DNA from: Deltaproteobacteria bacterium
Lineage (GTDB): Bacteria; Desulfobacterota; Desulfarculia; Desulfarculales; Desulfarculaceae
Length of the DNA stretch: 64,000 nucleotides
Direction of reading: 5' to 3'
Assembly: GCA_020444165.1 (NCBI GenBank)
Contig: JAHLLK010000015.1
Span: 1-64,000, forward strand
Below, in pieces: positions 15,970-25,281 of this stretch. The notes beneath the pieces are model-generated. The model ran no database searches. It worked only from the letters and a program-made list of their open reading frames with translations, and was not told the origin of the DNA. Positions within the stretch are counted from its first letter, which is position 1, and each line of letters opens with the position of its first letter. A program made the position numbers and the translations under genes.

Positions 15970-17700
15970 ATGACCTCCAACATTCCCACCTCCCCCAAAC
16001 TCCCCCCCCTCGCCCAGCCGCCGTTCCTGCCCATGTCGCGGGAGGAGATGGACGCCTTGGGTTGGGACGAGCTGGACGTGCTGTTGGTCAGCGGCGACGC
16101 CTACGTGGATCACCCCACCTTTGGCGCGGCGTTGTTGGGCCGCTGGCTGGTGGCGCACGGTTACCGGGTGGGCGTGGTGCCCCAGCCGGATTGGCGCTCG
16201 CCGGGCGACGTGGCGCGGTTGGGCCGGCCGCGCCTCTTGGCCGGGGTGACCGCCGGGGCGCTGGACTCCATGCTGGCCCATCAGACCGCTTTCCGCCGCC
16301 GCCGCACCGACGACGCCTACACCCCGGGCGGCCGCGCCGGAGCCCGGCCCGACCGCGCCACCATCGTCTACACCAACCTGGTGCGCCAGGCCTTCCCCGG
16401 GCTGCCAGTGGTGCTGGGCGGCATCGAGGCCTCGCTGCGCCGGGTGACCCACTTCGATTTCTGGACCAATAAGCTCCGCCGCTCGTTGCTCCTGGACGCC
16501 AAGGCCGACGCCATCATCTACGGCATGGCCGAGCTGGCCCTCTTGGAAGTCCTGACCCGCTTGGCCGAGAGCGGGGACGCCCCGCCCGCCCGCGCCATTT
16601 TGGGCGTGCCCGGCACCGCGGTCATGGGCCGCCTGGCCGACCTGCCCCCCGCGGCCGAGGTGGTCACCCTGCCCTCCCACGAGGCCATCGCGGCCGACCC
16701 CCGCGAGCTCGTGGTGGCCACCCTGGCCCTGGAGCGCCAGGTGCACCAGGGCCGCGCCTGGGCCGCGCAGGAGGTGGCCGGCCGCGCCCTGCTCCTGGCC
16801 CCGCCGGCCCGGCCCCTCACCACCCCGGAGCTGGACCAGCTCTACGGCCTGCCCTTCTCCCGCCGGGTCCACCCCTCCCACAGGGACGAGGTCCCCGGCC
16901 TGGCCACTGTCCTGCACTCGGTGACCAGCCACCGGGGCTGCGGCGGCGGGTGCTCCTTCTGCTCCCTGGCCCTGCACCAGGGCCGCCTGGTGCAGTCCCG
17001 CTCCCGCGAGTCGCTCCTGACCGAAATCACGACCCTCACCGCCCAGGACCACTGGCGCGGCTCCATCTCCGACCTGGGCGGGCCCAGCGCCAACATGTGG
17101 GGCGCGCGCTGCCTCGGCTCCCGCGACACCTGCCGCCGGGCCAGTTGCCTCACTCCCCAGATCTGCCCCCAGTTCTCCGTGGATCAGGAGGCCCTCATCG
17201 CCCTCCTGGACCAGGCCGCCGCCCTCTCCGGCGTGAAGCACCTCCGGGTGGCCAGCGGGGTGCGTTTCGACCTGGCCCTCACCTCCCCGGCCTACACCCG
17301 GGCCCTGGTGGAGCGCTACGTGGGCGGGCAACTCAAGATCGCCCCCGAGCACCTCAGCCCCGGCGTCTTGAAGCTCATGCGCAAACCCAAGCCTGAAGTA
17401 TTCGAGCGTTTCGTCAAAGCCTTCCAAGAACTCTCCCGCGCGGCCGGCAAAGAGCAATACCTCGTCCCCTATCTCCTTTCCGCCTTCCCCGGCTGCACGG
17501 ACGAAGACATGGCGGGGCTCGCCGCCTGGCTCCGCCAAAAAGGCTGGCGTCCCCAACAGGTCCAATGCTTCGTGCCCACCCCCGGCACCGTGGCCACCGC
17601 CATGTACGCCGCCGGCGTCGATCCCGCCCTCCACCCCATCCCCGTCCCCCATACCGACGCGGAGCGCCGCCGGCAGCATGGGATTTTGATGGGAGGGTAG
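15970..17700 (+). CDS. ygiQ: YgiQ-family radical SAM protein
   Basis: A 576-residue B12-binding-like/radical SAM protein of the YgiQ (UPF0313) family. The N-terminus has [31 protein letters not shown], the family opening; [19 protein letters not shown] follows. The cluster motif is [11 protein letters not shown] (C-x3-C-x2-C, near residues 324-331), with [15 protein letters not shown] further on, another family feature. Length agrees with bacterial members lacking the long C-terminal tail. The substrate is unknown; membership of the methylthiotransferase-like superfamily is structural, not functional, evidence. Monocistronic, with a family A hairpin 21 bases after its stop. Confidence 0.92.
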   Translation: MTSNIPTSPKLPPLAQPPFLPMSREEMDALGWDELDVLLVSGDAYVDHPTFGAALLGRWLVAHGYRVGVVPQPDWRSPGDVARLGRPRLLAGVTAGALDSMLAHQTAFRRRRTDDAYTPGGRAGARPDRATIVYTNLVRQAFPGLPVVLGGIEASLRRVTHFDFWTNKLRRSLLLDAKADAIIYGMAELALLEVLTRLAESGDAPPARAILGVPGTAVMGRLADLPPAAEVVTLPSHEAIAADPRELVVATLALERQVHQGRAWAAQEVAGRALLLAPPARPLTTPELDQLYGLPFSRRVHPSHRDEVPGLATVLHSVTSHRGCGGGCSFCSLALHQGRLVQSRSRESLLTEITTLTAQDHWRGSISDLGGPSANMWGARCLGSRDTCRRASCLTPQICPQFSVDQEALIALLDQAAALSGVKHLRVASGVRFDLALTSPAYTRALVERYVGGQLKIAPEHLSPGVLKLMRKPKPEVFERFVKAFQELSRAAGKEQYLVPYLLSAFPGCTDEDMAGLAAWLRQKGWRPQQVQCFVPTPGTVATAMYAAGVDPALHPIPVPHTDAERRRQHGILMGG

Positions 17701-17790
17701 GAGGAGGAGAGGGAGGAAGAATGTGGGGGAAACCTTTTTCTTTTGAAGCCAAAAGAAAAAGGTTTCCCCCACACCCCCTTCCAAAAAGAA
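17701..17790 (+). repeat. Family A hairpin repeat, copy 2
   Basis: Arms 17722-17745 and 17750-17773 pair perfectly over 24 bp around AAGC. The core (AAACCTTTTTCTTTT) differs from copy 1 but is fully compensated in the other arm. It lies between the convergent ygiQ and phosphatase genes and could terminate both. Confidence 0.85.
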
Positions 17791-17862
17791 AAGCGGTGGT
17801 AGGTAAAAAAAAGCCGCTTACCTGCTCCGGAGAGGCCAGATTAGCGGCGAAAAATGGAGGCG

Positions 17863-18474
17863 CTAAGAAAGAAGGGCCGGGTAGTCCAGGGGCAGGTTCA
17901 AGGCGTGCAGGTGCCAGGAGTGGCGCGGCCGGGCCACCAGGGTGAGCGAGGCGTAGTCCAGCTCGAAGTTCCACAGGTTGGCGAGATCCAAGCCCAGCAC
18001 CGCGCAGACCAGCACCCGAATCACCCCGTTGTGACTCACCACCAGGCTGTTTTCCTCCGGCGGGGCCGCGGTCAGCTCCTCCCACAACGGCGCCACCCGC
18101 GTGGCCACGTCGCCGAAGCTCTCCCCCCCGGGCGGCCGGAACCCGCCCAGGTCCTCCCCGCGCTGCTCCCAGGCCCCGGGCCAGGCGGCCGCGATCTCCT
18201 CCCGGGTCAGCCCCGACCACTCGCCCAGGTCAATCTCCAGCAGCTCGGGCCGGTATTGCACCGTGGGCGGCCGCTCCCCCCACACCAGCCGGGCCATCTC
18301 CCGGGTGCGGCCCAAGGGGCTGGCGCAGACCCGCGCGAACTCCACCCCGGCCAGCCGCCGGCCCCAGGCCGCGCCCTGCTCCCGGCCCAGCGCGGTCAGC
18401 GGCAGGTCCCGTTGCCCCACCATGCGCCGCGGGGTCACCTGCTCAAGATGGCCATGCCTCAGCAAGTAGATCAT
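17863..18474 (-). CDS. Histidine phosphatase family protein
   Basis: A 203-residue phosphoglycerate-mutase-like phosphatase. The catalytic RHG is at residues 6-8 (MIYLLRHGHLE), the proton-donor Glu in LLEIDLGEWSGLT, and the second His in VVSHNGVIRVL. The length fits CobC/PhoE-type phosphatases rather than glycolytic mutases. Its start lies 32 bases inside the upstream MocA-HD gene, so the two are translationally coupled. With XdhC and MocA upstream, it may dephosphorylate a nucleotide or cofactor intermediate in molybdenum hydroxylase maturation (inference). A cobalamin role is not supported by neighbours. Confidence 0.88.
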   Translation of the reverse strand: MIYLLRHGHLEQVTPRRMVGQRDLPLTALGREQGAAWGRRLAGVEFARVCASPLGRTREMARLVWGERPPTVQYRPELLEIDLGEWSGLTREEIAAAWPGAWEQRGEDLGGFRPPGGESFGDVATRVAPLWEELTAAPPEENSLVVSHNGVIRVLVCAVLGLDLANLWNFELDYASLTLVARPRHSWHLHALNLPLDYPALLS

Positions 18475-19663
18475 CCAGTCCCTCCGGCGGGGCCGCGCCC
18501 AACACCCCCCGCGTGATTACGGCCGGTTCACGCCCTGCCCAGGCCTCCACCTGCTCCGCCACCCGGAAAGCCTGCTCCCGGCGGCGGGCCAGGGCGGCCA
18601 GGGCGGCCGGGTCCCCGGCCAGCTTGGCGCTCTTTTTTTGGAACTTCTCCGCCAGGCCCACCCCCTGGCAGCCCTCCACCAGCTTGTCCGCCAGGTAGAT
18701 GAGCCGGGTCTCGTCCAAGGGGCCGCGCTCCCCCGGACCCAGGTCCATGTGCGCCGCCACCAGCGGCGCCAGGGCGGCGAAGCCGGCCCGGGTGAGCATC
18801 TCCGCCCCGGTCCGGGCGTGGTCCGGCAGGCCCCGGGCCAGGTCGTGCAACAAGGCCGCCCCGGCCACCAGCCCCAGGTCCAAAGGCGGCCGCCCCGCGG
18901 CGGCCAGGCCGGGGTTCACCGCCCGGGCCAGGGCCAGGGCCACCAGGGCCGCGGCCCGGCCGTGGTCCACCAGGCAAGCCGGCGCCTGGCGGACCCGCGT
19001 CAAGAGGGCCAGCCCCTCCACACGGCTGGGCAGCGCGCGCCCCGGGGCCAAATCCCGCAGGCGGGCCAAGTCCGCCGGCGTGTCCATATCCCAGAGTATG
19101 CCCTGGTCCGCCACCTCCACCAGCCGGGGCGGCGCGCCCCGGGCCGCCAGGCAGCCCTCCAGGCCCCGGGGCCCGTCCCAGCCCAGGATGGCCTCCCGCA
19201 GCCGGGCCGCGATGAGCGGCGGATGCCCGGACTCGCCGCCAAAGGCCGGGGCCAGGCAGCCACACGGCGAGGCGGCGGCGTCCGCCTGCCAGGCGTCCCA
19301 CAGCGCCCGCACCGTGGCCGGGCGCACCAGGGGGATGTCCACCGGCAAGAGGAAAAAGGCCACGGGACCCTCCGGCGGCGGGGGCAGGGCCGCGAGCCCG
19401 GTCTGCACCGAACTGAGCATGCCCCGTTCCGGCGCCGGGTTGGCCACCGCCCTGATCCCCAGGCCGGCCGCCGCGGCCGCCACCTCCTCCCCCCGGTGGC
19501 CGGTGACCACCTGGAGGTCCCGCACCCCGGCGGCGCGGAACATTTCCACCGCCCGGGCCAGGAGGGGCCGTCCCGCCAGTTCCAGCAAAGGCTTGAACTG
19601 TCCCAAACGGGAAGACAGGCCCGCGGCCAGGATTATAGCGGCTGCTTTAGGGTTTGCGGGCAT
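18443..19663 (-). CDS. MobA/MocA-like nucleotidyltransferase fused to an HD domain
   Basis: A 406-residue two-domain protein. Residues 8-200 are a MobA-like NTP transferase: AAIILAAGLSSRLGQFKPLLELAG is the nucleotide-binding loop (LAAGxSxRxGxxK), then LPVDIPLVRP, the metal-binding Asp segment, and SGHPPLI. Residues about 215-385 are an HD hydrolase domain with VDHGRAAALVA, GAALLHDLARG (HD pair) and VAAHMDLGPGE. MocA cytidylates molybdopterin for xanthine-dehydrogenase-family enzymes. The HD part may hydrolyse a nucleotide or regulate. It overlaps xdhC by 17 bases and the phosphatase by 32, indicating one tightly coupled unit. The specific cofactor is an inference. Confidence 0.85.
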   Translation of the reverse strand: MPANPKAAAIILAAGLSSRLGQFKPLLELAGRPLLARAVEMFRAAGVRDLQVVTGHRGEEVAAAAAGLGIRAVANPAPERGMLSSVQTGLAALPPPPEGPVAFFLLPVDIPLVRPATVRALWDAWQADAAASPCGCLAPAFGGESGHPPLIAARLREAILGWDGPRGLEGCLAARGAPPRLVEVADQGILWDMDTPADLARLRDLAPGRALPSRVEGLALLTRVRQAPACLVDHGRAAALVALALARAVNPGLAAAGRPPLDLGLVAGAALLHDLARGLPDHARTGAEMLTRAGFAALAPLVAAHMDLGPGERGPLDETRLIYLADKLVEGCQGVGLAEKFQKKSAKLAGDPAALAALARRREQAFRVAEQVEAWAGREPAVITRGVLGAAPPEGLDDLLAEAWPS

Positions 19664-20726
19664 CCCACCCCCGAGGCCCGCCGGCCAGGCCGGCCCGCGC
19701 CTGGATCAGCTCGGCCACGATGCTCACCGCGATCTCGGCCGGGGTTTCGGCCCCGATGGCCAGGCCGATGGGGCTGTAGACCCGGGCCAGGGCCGCGGGG
19801 CTCACCCCTTCGGCCTTGAGGTCCGCGTAGATCTTGTCCCGCTTCCTGAGGCTGCCGATCATGCCGATGTAGCGGGCCGGGGTGTTCAAAGCCTGGGCCA
19901 GCACGGTCTTGTCGTGGCTGTGGCCCCGGGTGATGATCACCAGATAGGAGTCGGGCCCCGGGTTCAAATCGGCCAGAGCCTGGTCAAAGGAGCCCAGCAC
20001 CACCACCTGGCGGGCCATGGGGAAGCGCCGGGGGTTGGCGAACTCCTCCCGGTCGTCCACCACCACCACCGCGAAATCCACCATCACGGCCAGCTTGGCC
20101 ACTTCCAGGGACACGTGGCCGGCCCCGAAGAGGTACACCTCGCCGCCCGACAACAGCGGCTCCACCAGATACATGCCGCCATCGAAGTCCAAGGCGCTGG
20201 GCAGGGGGCCGCCGCCTTGCAGGGCCAACAGCTCGCCCCAGCGCTCGGCCGCGAGCGGCAGGCCTCCCCAACGCGCCCCGGTCGTCGTCTGGAAGGCGCG
20301 GGAAACCCGCACTTTGTCGCCGCCCAGCCTCTCCAGATGGGCCAGGAGGTACACCCCCTGGTCCCGGTCCAGGATCTGGGCCAGCTCCCGGTAGTAGGCC
20401 AGGGTTTCAAGTTCGGGCGTCAGGCGTTCCAAAAGGACGCGCATGCTGCCGCCACAGATCATGTCCAGGCTTTCCTTGGTGGCGGAGGTCAGCTCAAAAC
20501 TCAAGAGCAGCCCGTCCCCGCCGGCCAAAAGCTCGGCCGCCCGTTGCATCACCGTGGCTTCCACCAGGCCGCCGCCGATGGTGCCGAAGATGCGGCCCCC
20601 CTCGCGCACCAGCATGCGGCTGCCCGGCATGCGGGGGGTGGAGCCGGCCTGGGCCACCACGGTGGCCAAAACCAAGGTTTCGCCCGCCTCCAAAAGGCGG
20701 CGGGCTTCCAGTAGTACTTGCGACAT
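19647..20726 (-). CDS. xdhC: XdhC/CoxI-family molybdenum hydroxylase maturation protein
   Basis: A 359-residue XdhC/CoxI protein. The N-terminal domain has VLATVVAQAGSTPRMPGSRMLV and FGTIGGGLVEA, then DMICGGSMRVLLE with the conserved CGG. The C-terminal Rossmann part runs from about residue 200 (EVYLFGAGHVSLEVAKLA). XdhC binds molybdenum cofactor, promotes its sulfuration and inserts it into xanthine dehydrogenase-type enzymes. No such dehydrogenase lies in the window, so the target is elsewhere. It is first of the xdhC / MocA-HD / phosphatase operon. The 214 bases upstream, shared with the acyl-CoA ligase gene, must hold both promoters. Confidence 0.9.
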   Translation of the reverse strand: MSQVLLEARRLLEAGETLVLATVVAQAGSTPRMPGSRMLVREGGRIFGTIGGGLVEATVMQRAAELLAGGDGLLLSFELTSATKESLDMICGGSMRVLLERLTPELETLAYYRELAQILDRDQGVYLLAHLERLGGDKVRVSRAFQTTTGARWGGLPLAAERWGELLALQGGGPLPSALDFDGGMYLVEPLLSGGEVYLFGAGHVSLEVAKLAVMVDFAVVVVDDREEFANPRRFPMARQVVVLGSFDQALADLNPGPDSYLVIITRGHSHDKTVLAQALNTPARYIGMIGSLRKRDKIYADLKAEGVSPAALARVYSPIGLAIGAETPAEIAVSIVAELIQARAGLAGGPRGWDARKP

Positions 20727-20940
20727 GTTTCCTCTCCACGTGAGCTTGCTCCAGGCTAGCGGAAAGCGCTCCGCTGGTCAATCGCCGCCCCACTTGCCCA
20801 GAGCCAGGCCCGATACGTCTCGCCCCCTGCCCTGGCCCCAGGGGAGCGGCGGATTTGGCTTGACCTGACCGAACGTCCCATCTATTGTGAGAACACTGTT
20901 CTCTTGAGAGATCCATGCTTACAGCGGGAGGAAGGGGACC

Positions 20941-22458
20941 ATGCAGATCAATCTGGGGCAAATGCTCACCAATCGGGCCTTTTTGTCGCCCAATATGGAG
21001 GCCTGCGTCGGCGCGGGCTATCGCTACACCTACGCCCAGGCCAATGCCCGGGCCAACCGCTTCGCCTCCCGCCTGGCCGCCCTGGGCCTGGGCCGGGGCG
21101 ACCGCATCGCCATCCTGGCCAAGAACAACGAGCCCGTCACCTGCGCCCTCTATGGCGCGGCCAAGCTGGGGGTGATCACCACCATCTTGAACTGGCGCCT
21201 CACTGCGCCCGAGCTGGCGTACATCCTGAATGACTGCGGGGCCGGGCTCTTGCTCTACGACGTTGCCTTTGCCCCGGCAGTAGACGCGCTAAAGGGCCAT
21301 GTGCCGGCCCAGATATTGGTGCGCTGCGGCGGCCAAGGCGACGACCCGGAGTTCGAGGAATTCCTGGCCCAGGGTGCGGACACCGAGCCGGCCCTCGCCG
21401 CCCACGGCGCGGACCCCTGCGTGATAATGTACACCAGCGGCACCACCGGCAAGCCCAAGGGGGCCATGCTCAGCCACGACAACACCTTCTGGGCCTCGGT
21501 GGGCCTGACCCACACCATCCCCTGGTTCCCCGGAGACCGCTACCTCCTGGTGGCCCCCCTGTTCCACATCGGCGGCCTGGCCCCCATCCTGGCCAACGTC
21601 CACCTGGGGCTGACCACGGTGTATATGCCCGATTTCGATCCCCTGGCCGTGTTCAAGACCATCGAGGCCGAGCGCATCAATTTCATGATGAGCGTGCCCC
21701 TGATGCTCATGGCCATGACCATGGTGCCCCCGGAAGTGGTGGCCGGGCTCGACCTCTCCAGCTTCCGCCACTTCATTTGCGGGGCCTCGCCGGTGCCCCT
21801 CGGCCTGATCAAGGCCTACGACCAGAAGGGCTTCAAAATCTTCCAGGTCTACGGCGCCACCGAATACTCCGGCGCCATCACCTTCTGGACCCCCGAATTG
21901 GGCTGGGACAAGGCCGCCTCGGCCGGCAAGGCCGTGTTCCACGGCGAGGTCAAGGTCTGCCGGCCGGGCTCCGACGAGGAATTGCCCGTGGGCGAAGTGG
22001 GCGAGCTGTGCCTCTTCGGCCCCCAGGTTTTCCTGGGCTACTGGCAGAACCCCCAGGCCAGTCAGGATGTCCTGCAAGGCGGCGGCTACCGCTCCGGCGA
22101 CCTGGGCCGCCTGGACCAGGACGGCTGCGTGTACGTGGTGGACCGCCTCAAGGACATGATCATCAGCGGCGGCGAAAACATCTACCCGGCCGAGATCGAG
22201 GGAGTGCTCTTGCAGCATCCCGCCGTGGCCGAGGTGGCCGTGGCCGGCCGGCCGGATGACAAATGGGGCGAAGTGCCGGTGGCCTTCGTGGTGCTGAAAG
22301 CCGGGCAGACCGCCGGCGAAGAGGAGATCCTCCAGCTCTGCCGCGACAACCTGGCCGGGTTCAAGCGGGTGAAAGAGGTGCGCTTCGTGGAAGCCCTGCC
22401 CAAGAACTCCACCGGCAAGATCCTCAAGACCACCCTGCGCGGCCAATTGGCCTCCTAG
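20941..22458 (+). CDS. Acyl-CoA synthetase (AMP-forming)
   Basis: A 505-residue adenylate-forming ligase. The P-loop-like motif YTSGTTGKPKGAML lies near residue 162, GATEYSG near 304, YRSGDLGRLDQDG near 382, and the C-terminal hinge and lysine motif GKILKTTLRG at the end (PKNSTGKILK). It should activate a fatty or aromatic acid to its CoA thioester in the cytoplasm. ATG 20941 follows GGAGGAAGGGG-type sequence. An AidB-like acyl-CoA dehydrogenase and a TetR regulator follow on the same strand, a typical fatty acid degradation module. Chain-length preference cannot be read from the sequence. Confidence 0.9.
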   Translation: MQINLGQMLTNRAFLSPNMEACVGAGYRYTYAQANARANRFASRLAALGLGRGDRIAILAKNNEPVTCALYGAAKLGVITTILNWRLTAPELAYILNDCGAGLLLYDVAFAPAVDALKGHVPAQILVRCGGQGDDPEFEEFLAQGADTEPALAAHGADPCVIMYTSGTTGKPKGAMLSHDNTFWASVGLTHTIPWFPGDRYLLVAPLFHIGGLAPILANVHLGLTTVYMPDFDPLAVFKTIEAERINFMMSVPLMLMAMTMVPPEVVAGLDLSSFRHFICGASPVPLGLIKAYDQKGFKIFQVYGATEYSGAITFWTPELGWDKAASAGKAVFHGEVKVCRPGSDEELPVGEVGELCLFGPQVFLGYWQNPQASQDVLQGGGYRSGDLGRLDQDGCVYVVDRLKDMIISGGENIYPAEIEGVLLQHPAVAEVAVAGRPDDKWGEVPVAFVVLKAGQTAGEEEILQLCRDNLAGFKRVKEVRFVEALPKNSTGKILKTTLRGQLAS

Positions 22459-22464
22459 AATATT

Positions 22465-22565
22465 TTCGGAGAAAGAGGAAGATGTGGGGGGAAACCCCTT
22501 TTTTTGGAAAAAAAGGGGTTTCCCCCCACACCCCCCTTCCCCCAAAAAACTTCATAATTTTCGCT
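22465..22565 (+). repeat. Family A hairpin repeat, copy 3
   Basis: Begins with the family lead TTTTCGGAGA. Arms 22483-22505 and 22508-22530 pair perfectly over 23 bp. The tail CCCCCCTTCCCCC then AAAAAACTTCATA matches copies 5 and 7. Located 7 bases after the ligase stop, sense direction, 60 bases before the next gene. Confidence 0.85.
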
Positions 22566-22625
22566 GGCTATATCAATAGCCATCTTCAAAGACGGAGTCC
22601 CTTTCGAAAGGGAGGATAAAAGCTC

Positions 22626-24221
22626 ATGAGCTATCCCGATCGTGACAACCCCTACAGCTTCGACGACTTCCTGGCCTGGCGGGAGTCGGTGGATTATTAT
22701 GCCGACGACCCCTTTGCCCAAAAGGTGGTGCAGACCTTCTGCGGCGAACAGGCCGCGGAGGTGGACGCCGCCGCCCGGGAGGTGTCCCAGAAGGCCTCGT
22801 TCAAGTGGCGCAAGCTGTCCGAGGCCATCGCCTGGCCCGAGAAGCGCCCCTACCTGATGCACTACGACGGCCACCACCACCGCATCGACCGCCTCATGCG
22901 CCCCCAGGAGACCGAAATCCTGGAGCGCGAGGTGTTCGCCGAGGCCCTGTTCTCCAAAAACACCCACCCCTGGGTGCGCCTGATCAAGATGTTCCTCATC
23001 TACCAGAACGGCGAGTCCTGCGTGGCCTGCCCCCTCACCTGCACCGAGGGTATGGTGGCGGTGCTGGAGCCCCTTGCCGACTCGCCCGAGGTGCGCGGGG
23101 TGCTGGAGCACTGCAAGGAAGGCCAGGACGGCGAGCACGCCATTGGCGCCCAATACCTCTCCGAGATCCAGGGCGGCTCCGACGTGCCGGCCAACCTCCT
23201 GGAAGCGGTGCAGGAAGACGGGGTGTGGCGGCTCTATGGCAGCAAGTTCTTCTGCTCGGCCACCCACGCCGACTACGCCATGGTCACCGCCAAGCCCCGG
23301 GGTTCCGAAGAGGTGGGCCTGTTCGTCATGCCCTCCTGGCTGCCTGGCGACAAGGCCCGCGAGCGGCGCAACGGCTTCACCATCGACCGCCTCAAGTGGA
23401 AGATGGGCACCAGCGAGCTGCCCACCGCGGAGCTGACCCTCAACGGCGCGGTGGCCTACCAAGTGGGGCCCCTGGACCGCGGCTTGGCCAACATGGTGGG
23501 CGTGGTGCTCACCTACTCGCGGCTCACCGTGGGCCTCTCCGGCGCGGCCTCCATGGTCCGGGCCTGGCGCGAGGCGGAGCAGTATTGCCGTTTCCGCCAG
23601 GCCTTTGGCGCCACCCTGCACCAGTTCCCCCTGGTGGCCGGGCAGTTGGCCGCCCTGGAGCGGGCCGCCAAGCGCACCCTGGCCGGGGCCTTCCGCCTCT
23701 ACCGCGACGTGCTGGCCCTGCCCGGCGGTTTCCTGGGCCACGGCGCGGCCGAGGGGCCGGAGCTGCGCCGCCAGCGCTATCTGGTGCGCGAGGCGGTGAT
23801 GCTGCAGAAGATGGCCACCAGCTGGGACTGTCCGGACGTGGTGCGCGCGGCCATGAGCCTCTTCGGCGGCCACGGGGTCATGGAGGACTTCTCCGCCCTG
23901 CCCCGGCTCTACCGCGACGCGGCGGTGAACGAGCTTTGGGAGGGCCCCCGCAACGTGCTCCTGACCCAGATCCACCGCGACCTCCAGAAGGCCGCCTCCT
24001 GGTATCCGCCCCAGGATTTCGTGGCCGACCTGCTTGCCGGGGCCGCCGAGGGTCTGGTAAAAGAGTTCCAAGCCGAGATCGGGCGTATCTTCCAGCACCC
24101 CAGCCTGCTGGCTCCGAGTCCCGAGACCATTGATATCTGCCGCCAGTGGGATGACTTCTGCCACCGGCTGTTCCATGCCTACCAGGACGTGGCCCTGGGC
24201 TTGGTGGAAAATCAGGCCTGA
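22626..24221 (+). CDS. Acyl-CoA dehydrogenase, AidB-like
   Basis: A 531-residue flavoprotein, longer than the usual 380-residue enzyme and close to the AidB size. Signatures: ACPLTCTEGMVAVLEP and YLSEIQGGSDVPANLLEA (FAD/substrate loop, residues about 137-200), RLKWKMGTSELPTAEL, the helical domain RQAFGATLHQFPLVAGQLA, and SLFGGHGVMEDFSALPRLYRDA with NELWEGPRNVLL near the end, a motif shared by AidB and broad-specificity enzymes. It should oxidise an acyl-CoA, passing electrons to ETF. ATG 22626 is preceded by GGGAGGATAAAAGCTC. Same strand as the ligase and TetR genes. The substrate is unknown. Confidence 0.9.
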   Translation: MSYPDRDNPYSFDDFLAWRESVDYYADDPFAQKVVQTFCGEQAAEVDAAAREVSQKASFKWRKLSEAIAWPEKRPYLMHYDGHHHRIDRLMRPQETEILEREVFAEALFSKNTHPWVRLIKMFLIYQNGESCVACPLTCTEGMVAVLEPLADSPEVRGVLEHCKEGQDGEHAIGAQYLSEIQGGSDVPANLLEAVQEDGVWRLYGSKFFCSATHADYAMVTAKPRGSEEVGLFVMPSWLPGDKARERRNGFTIDRLKWKMGTSELPTAELTLNGAVAYQVGPLDRGLANMVGVVLTYSRLTVGLSGAASMVRAWREAEQYCRFRQAFGATLHQFPLVAGQLAALERAAKRTLAGAFRLYRDVLALPGGFLGHGAAEGPELRRQRYLVREAVMLQKMATSWDCPDVVRAAMSLFGGHGVMEDFSALPRLYRDAAVNELWEGPRNVLLTQIHRDLQKAASWYPPQDFVADLLAGAAEGLVKEFQAEIGRIFQHPSLLAPSPETIDICRQWDDFCHRLFHAYQDVALGLVENQA

Positions 24222-24246
24222 GCCGCCCACCCGACTACGTTGCTAC

Positions 24247-24278
24247 CGGGGGGCGGCCCGCCCCCCGGCTTTTTTTTC
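24247..24278 (+). terminator. Intrinsic terminator after the acyl-CoA dehydrogenase
   Basis: A 9-bp GC stem, CCGGGGGGC (24247-24255) with GCCCCCCGG (24261-24269), loop GGCCC, then C and eight Ts (24271-24278). It separates the dehydrogenase from the TetR gene 34 bases downstream, so the regulator needs its own promoter or readthrough. Confidence 0.9.
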
Positions 24279-24311
24279 GGCGCCCCTTTTCCCCTTTGAG
24301 GAACCGCCCCC

Positions 24312-24938
24312 ATGGCCAAACCGCAAAAGACCTTCGCCAGCCTCAAGGAGGATGAACGCAAAGCCCGGCAAGGCGTCATCGTGGACGCGGCGGAGCGGGT
24401 CTTTGGGCGCAAGCCCTTCGAAGAAGTGAGCATGCGGGACATCGCCCAGGAGGCGGGCATCTCGGTTTCTTCCATCTACCGCTACTTCCCCGACCAGCAG
24501 AGCCTTTTCGTGGAGGCCTTCGTGCTGGGCACCCAGGAGATCATCGCCCGGGTGAAGCGGCGCATCGCCTCGGGCCAGATCTCCAATCTGGCCGATTTCG
24601 CCCTGATTTACCTGGACTTCCTCCTGGAGCACGACCACTACTTCCGCATGATGACCCACTTCATGCTGGACGGCCAACTGGCCGGGCCGCCGCTGGCCAA
24701 GCTCAATCAGGCGGGACGCGCCATCCTGGAGCAGTTCGGCCAGCTCATGGCTGGGGAGGCCCGCTCCGAGCATACTCGCCGGCATGCCCACACCTTGTTC
24801 GCCGCCCTGAACGGCATCCTGATTTCCTTCCGCAACTACCCGGGCCGCGACCCGGCCGAAGTGCGGAGCCACATGGAGAAGCTGGCCCGCCTGGCGGCTG
24901 ACATGTGCGAGAGTCACCACCACGCCGGGCAGGGTTAG
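24312..24938 (+). CDS. TetR-family transcriptional regulator
   Basis: A 208-residue regulator. Residues 17-65 form the DNA-binding domain: RQGVIVDAAERVFGRKPFEEVSM, then DIAQEAGISVSSIYRYFPDQQSLF, the TetR helix-turn-helix. The C-terminal half is helical with HDHYFRMMTHFMLDG and is a ligand-binding/dimer domain. By position it probably controls the upstream acyl-CoA ligase and dehydrogenase genes in response to acyl-CoA, as FadR/PsrA-type regulators do (inference). The sequence ends with a His-rich tail (CESHHHAGQG). Good AGG-type site not obvious; ATG 24312 lies 34 bases after the terminator. Confidence 0.88.
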   Translation: MAKPQKTFASLKEDERKARQGVIVDAAERVFGRKPFEEVSMRDIAQEAGISVSSIYRYFPDQQSLFVEAFVLGTQEIIARVKRRIASGQISNLADFALIYLDFLLEHDHYFRMMTHFMLDGQLAGPPLAKLNQAGRAILEQFGQLMAGEARSEHTRRHAHTLFAALNGILISFRNYPGRDPAEVRSHMEKLARLAADMCESHHHAGQG

Positions 24939-25281
24939 CCCCGCTCCGGAGGCCCTCCCCCAGGAGGAGCCCAATCCGCTCCAGTTCGCTAATATATAGA
25001 AAACACATAGATAAAATGGCTTATAGCTATGGCGGCCCGAGTCAAAAAAAAATGCCGCGGGGCCGACAAAGGCGGCGCGGCAGGGCGGGCGGCCGGCCTC
25101 TCTCACAAGCCGAACAAATTTAGATGCTTGGTCCTCGGGCGCCGCTCCGGTTGCAGCGCTGACTGGGCTTAGCCACGCCTTGGCGGTAGTATTTGGTTTA
25201 TCAGCAGCTTCCAACCCCGGTCGGTTCGTGGTACGAATAAGCCCAAAGCCTTGCTCCAATTCATCGTTGGCCAGGTGAAAC
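24939..25281. other. Intergenic region before the GGCT gene
   Basis: No gene supported. An AT-rich patch at 24990-25060 (CTAATATATAGAAAAC) could be a promoter. A short frame starting ATG 25016 has no ribosome-binding site and an Arg/Gly-only composition, so it was not called. No repeat of the four families is present. Confidence 0.4.

Noticed and set aside
15922..17784. A 620-codon minus-strand frame over ygiQ
   Set aside because: Gly/Ala/His low-complexity shadow; ygiQ on the plus strand has complete motifs.
22455..24230. A 591-codon minus-strand frame over the acyl-CoA dehydrogenase
   Set aside because: Shadow without family motifs; the opposite strand is clearly AidB-like.
24905..25123. 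72-codon plus-strand frame after tetR
   Set aside because: Arg/Pro/Gly-rich composition, no ribosome-binding site, overlaps the end of tetR.
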